Assembly (NCBI GenBank): GCA_017420845.1
Contig: JAFQOC010000634.1
Span: forward strand, 1 to 7,836
DNA: 7,836 bases
Direction: 5' to 3'
From: Clostridia bacterium
GTDB taxonomy: Bacteria; Bacillota; Clostridia; Oscillospirales; CAG-272
The translations under genes and the position numbers were made by a program. Below, piece by piece: positions 7,216-7,836 of this stretch (its first letter is position 1; every line of letters starts with the position of its first letter). The notes beneath the pieces are model-generated. The model saw nothing but the letters and a program-made list of their open reading frames with translations. It was not told the origin of the DNA and made no database searches.

Positions 7216-7309
7216 GGGACAGAAGATAAAAAACTGGGACAAGTGCAATTTCAAAATGCACTTGTCCCTGAAAATCTTGCAGTTGTCCCAGAATTTTATC
7301 ACTTATCCC
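7216..7309. repeat. 94-bp imperfect palindromic element (MITE- or REP-like)
   Basis: The 27-nt end 7216-7242 matches the reverse complement of 7283-7309 at 21 of 27 positions, and its inner 18 nt (7225-7242 against 7283-7300) match at 16 of 18, both ending CTGGGACAA. A further perfect 12-bp inverted repeat (GGGACAAGTGCA, 7236-7247 with 7257-7268) is nested inside. In total there are four GGGACA/TGTCCC-type sites (a fifth, GGGATA, forms the right end). No coding capacity. It could be a small non-autonomous mobile element, a bidirectional terminator or a complex operator; other copies in the genome would decide. Confidence 0.6.
7228..7268 (-). terminator. Intrinsic-terminator-like hairpin read leftward
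   Basis: On the minus strand a perfect 12-bp stem (7257-7268 with 7236-7247, 9-nt loop) is followed after AG by six T residues (7228-7233). It lies upstream of the candidate ABC operon promoter rather than after any gene. It may block leftward readthrough into the operon; it could be an attenuator only if an undetected promoter lies further right. Confidence 0.5.
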
Positions 7310-7314
7310 TATTC

Positions 7315-7343
7315 TTCATTTATCCTAAATTTTGTGTTATAAT
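7315..7343 (+). promoter_or_regulatory. Possible secondary rightward promoter
   Basis: TATAAT at 7338-7343 preceded by TGT (an extended -10, TGTTATAAT), with a weak -35 TTCATT 17 nt upstream (7315-7320). It would give a leader of about 95 nt before the response regulator. The -10 is perfect but lies in AT-rich DNA, so it may be chance. Confidence 0.35.
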
Positions 7344-7372
7344 CATAATCGGTTGGTAAGCTCTGTTTGTAT

Positions 7373-7401
7373 TTGACATTTTCACGGTTTTGTGATACAA
7401 T
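7373..7401 (+). promoter_or_regulatory. Strong sigma-A-type promoter of the response regulator gene
   Basis: Consensus -35 TTGACA (7373-7378), exactly 17 nt of spacer, and -10 TACAAT (7396-7401, five of six). Transcription would start near 7408, about 38 nt before the ATG. An inverted repeat overlaps the -10, so the promoter is probably repressed or modulated. Confidence 0.82.
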
Positions 7402-7410
7402 ATAGTATCA
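7393..7410. promoter_or_regulatory. 18-bp dyad operator candidate over the -10 box
   Basis: TGATACAATATAGTATCA has perfect 6-bp arms (TGATAC/GTATCA), and only one base pair of the whole dyad fails to match. It covers the -10 and the expected start site, where a bound dimeric repressor would block transcription. The binding protein is unknown. Confidence 0.55.
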
Positions 7411-7432
7411 AACAGCTACAATGAAATGAGAA

Positions 7433-7438
7433 GGGAGG
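7433..7438 (+). promoter_or_regulatory. Ribosome binding site of the response regulator
   Basis: GGGAGG, 7 nt before the ATG at 7446. Together with the aligned receiver-domain N-terminus it fixes the start. Confidence 0.8.
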
Positions 7439-7445
7439 TTTTGTC

Positions 7446-7836
7446 ATGCTTGTTTTTGGCGTATGTGACGATGATGTTACCTTTGCCGAGTTACTCACCG
7501 ATCACATCCAGCAAAAATTGATTTGCATCCCCGAAGAGATCGAGTATTATGTAAAGACGTTTTTTTCAGCCGCTGAGGTGTCGGATTATATCCGGAATAA
7601 TCCCATCCACATCCTTCTTCTTGACATTGATATGCCCGGAACCAACGGGTTTCAGTTGGCCGAAGCCTTGCAGACTCAATCCCCCGATACCATCATTATT
7701 TTCGTTTCCGCTTACGACAATCTGGTGTATGATTCCTTCCGTTTCAACCCCTTCTGTTTTTTACGCAAAAATCACCTGAAAGCCGATCTGCCTCAAACCT
7801 TGCAGAAGGTTTTGGATAAGTTTTTATGCACCAACG
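7446..7836 (+). CDS. Response regulator, receiver domain (C-terminus outside window), probably LytTR type
   Basis: The 130 visible codons form a nearly complete CheY-like receiver domain. The acidic pocket is D8-D9-D10 (VCDDDVTF), the phosphoacceptor is D60 in LLLDIDMPGTNGF, the switch Ser/Thr is S88 (FVSAYD), and the conserved lysine is K108 in FCFLRKN, where most families have Lys-Pro. The SAYDNLVYDSFRFNPFCFLRK layout is typical of receivers fused to LytTR DNA-binding domains (AgrA/VirR-like), but the output domain lies beyond the window, so the LytTR call is inference. A sensor kinase gene may follow. The divergent position next to the ABC operon makes it the best candidate regulator of that operon. 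It is cytoplasmic and likely phosphorylated by the partner kinase. Confidence 0.92.
   Translation, partial: MLVFGVCDDDVTFAELLTDHIQQKLICIPEEIEYYVKTFFSAAEVSDYIRNNPIHILLLDIDMPGTNGFQLAEALQTQSPDTIIIFVSAYDNLVYDSFRFNPFCFLRKNHLKADLPQTLQKVLDKFLCTN

Larger units (their letters stand above)
7129..7445. other. Divergent intergenic region (317 nt) with promoters and a palindromic element
   Basis: No protein gene is supported here. It is AT-rich and holds, left to right: the ribosome site and a candidate promoter of the leftward ABC operon, a 94-bp imperfect palindrome with a terminator-like hairpin, a possible weak rightward promoter, and a strong rightward promoter with an overlapping dyad just before the response regulator. 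No tRNA or known riboswitch pattern was recognised. Confidence 0.8.

Noticed and set aside
7129..7445. LytTR-type direct-repeat binding sites in the intergenic region
   Set aside because: Only loose single matches such as ACTGTTAGC near 7177-7185 were seen, with no properly spaced second half.
7270..7445. A leftward promoter that would make the hairpin a true attenuator
   Set aside because: TATGAT- and TATAAC-like boxes exist on the minus strand near 7338-7350, but no acceptable -35 is found at 16-18 nt.

Overview
The window looks like a chromosomal segment of a Gram-positive, low-to-mid-GC member of the Clostridia (Firmicutes), probably an anaerobic gut-type lineage. This is inferred from purine-rich Shine-Dalgarno sites (AAAGGA, GGAGGT, AAGGAG) before every gene, lipobox-type signal peptides, a BspA-type leucine-rich repeat protein, and a regulator of the kind seen in LytTR two-component systems. 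A species cannot be named from the sequence.

Layout. A tightly packed minus-strand gene run reads leftward from about 7128 to beyond base 1: ABC ATPase A (6451-7128, TTG start), ABC ATPase B (5552-6415), a double-length ABC-2-type permease (3149-5536), a leucine-rich repeat lipoprotein (1950-3134), a propeller-like lipoprotein (514-1929), and the first 162 codons of a second, paralogous lipoprotein (1-488, running off the edge). Gaps are only 14-35 nt and none holds a terminator, so this is almost certainly one operon. A 317-nt divergent intergenic region (7129-7445) separates it from a plus-strand response regulator (7446 to the window end, truncated).

How the parts may work together. Two different ATPases plus one permease made of two fused homologous halves would give a complete asymmetric exporter. 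Three surface lipoproteins with no obvious enzymatic motif are made from the same mRNA, and a two-component regulator is transcribed divergently. This resembles peptide or bacteriocin sensing, export and immunity cassettes, but no substrate gene lies in the window, so the function is inferred. The LRR protein plus tandem propeller lipoproteins are unusual partners for such a transporter.

Main points for a second look: a 122-bp island with one mismatch between the two tandem lipoprotein genes, covering only the low-complexity linker; a 94-bp imperfect palindrome in the divergent intergenic region that includes a minus-strand terminator-like hairpin; a near-perfect 18-bp dyad over the -10 box of the response regulator; and the fused permease with two ATPases.
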